NCBI RefSeq assembly: GCF_900096945.1 | Contig: NZ_FMKA01000014.1 | Coordinates: 36,040 to 100,039, forward strand | Direction of reading: 5' to 3' | DNA: 64,000 nucleotides | Origin: Anaerobium acetethylicum | Lineage (GTDB): Bacteria; Bacillota; Clostridia; Lachnospirales; Lachnospiraceae | Shown: positions 63,658-64,000 of the stretch, piece after piece | Numbering within the stretch: position 1 is the stretch's first letter | How the letters are laid out: each line of letters opens with the position of its first letter | Notes under the pieces: model-generated | The model's input: the letters and a program-made list of their open reading frames with translations, nothing else | Told to the model about the DNA's origin: nothing | Database searches by the model: none | Position numbers and translations under genes: made by a program

Positions 63658-64000
63658 TTAAGCAAGGGAGAGAAAGGAAATGGAAATTCATAAACGATAT
63701 GAGCGCGACGAGGCTTTTGAGCGACCTGTGAACATACAATATCAATCAAGGAAGTAAAATATGCTGAAAGCAGTAAAGAAAATGCATGTAATATGGGGTA
63801 AAGGAACATATACCTTTATATGTAAAAAAATGGTTTCGTCCGTGTTGGGTTTATGATAGGATAAAATTGTGTTTAATATAAGGGGAACTAACGGATAAAA
63901 ATGGAGAAAACATGAAGCCTAAGTAATAGGATGAATTATATTCCTATTATATGATGGTTCAGTTGCAGTGAGTTATCATTGCAAGCTTTATTCTTCATTA
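63658..64000. other. Right-edge region without a recognisable gene
   Basis: These 343 bases contain only short open frames without convincing ribosome binding sites. They may be further debris of the older element whose integrase remnant precedes them. Confidence 0.4.

Noticed and set aside
1..64000. tRNA or rRNA genes
   Set aside because: I found no cloverleaf with TTCGA-type arms or rRNA signature sequence in the intergenic regions.

Overview
The window comes from a low-GC, anaerobe-type Gram-positive bacterium, most likely class Clostridia and probably near Lachnospiraceae. This rests on the gene order rpmG-secE-nusG-rplKA-rplJL-rpoBC ... rpsLG-fusA-tuf ... S10/spc/alpha operons-ecfA1A2T-truA-rplM-rpsI, strong AGGAGG ribosome binding sites, frequent GTG/TTG starts, zinc-type S14 and L36, and a small KOW gene between map and infA. 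I cannot name the species.

Layout. 1-4.1 kb: signal transduction genes (a methyl-accepting chemotaxis protein tail, a complete one with a Cache sensor, and a Cache/HD-GYP cyclic-di-GMP phosphodiesterase). 4.3-16 kb: rpmG-secE-nusG, the L11/L1 genes each preceded by a copy of an L1-binding motif, rplJ-rplL behind an L10-type attenuator leader, then rpoB-rpoC. 16-24.5 kb: an accessory islet splitting rpoC from rpsL. It has a DeoR regulator, a divergent tpiA-like gene, and a pdxA2/four-carbon-acid kinase/rpiB-like/kdgT-type operon. Together these probably convert a four-carbon sugar acid to triose or tetrose phosphates. It is bordered by a family of 133-bp palindromic repeats. 24.5-52.5 kb: rpsL to rpsI, the translation superoperon, interrupted only by a convergent rRNA-methyltransferase-like gene after tuf.

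52.44-63.36 kb: a 10.9-kb integrative mobilizable element inserted in the 3' end of rpsI. It is bounded by a 15-bp direct repeat that restores the rpsI stop codon at both ends. From left to right it carries integrase-type 11-bp arm repeats, a tyrosine recombinase, a repressor with operators, a small XRE protein, an excisionase-like protein, a replicative ATPase, small conserved genes, an oriT-like hairpin block and a MobA/MobL-type relaxase. Its cargo (58.8-62.75 kb) is a compact immune-type cluster: an ASCH-protein remnant, a helical 161-residue protein, a TIR-like protein, a caspase-like protease, a decayed ThsB-like TIR gene, an intact TIR protein, a RipA/SLATT-like membrane protein and a second ThsB-like TIR protein. 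Several TIR sensors with two different candidate effectors (protease and membrane protein) suggest a Thoeris-related abortive-infection system. This is the most interesting part of the window.

Beyond the right end of the element the displaced native rpsI terminator is still present, followed by the remnant of another tyrosine integrase. This suggests the 3' side of rpsI is a repeated insertion site.
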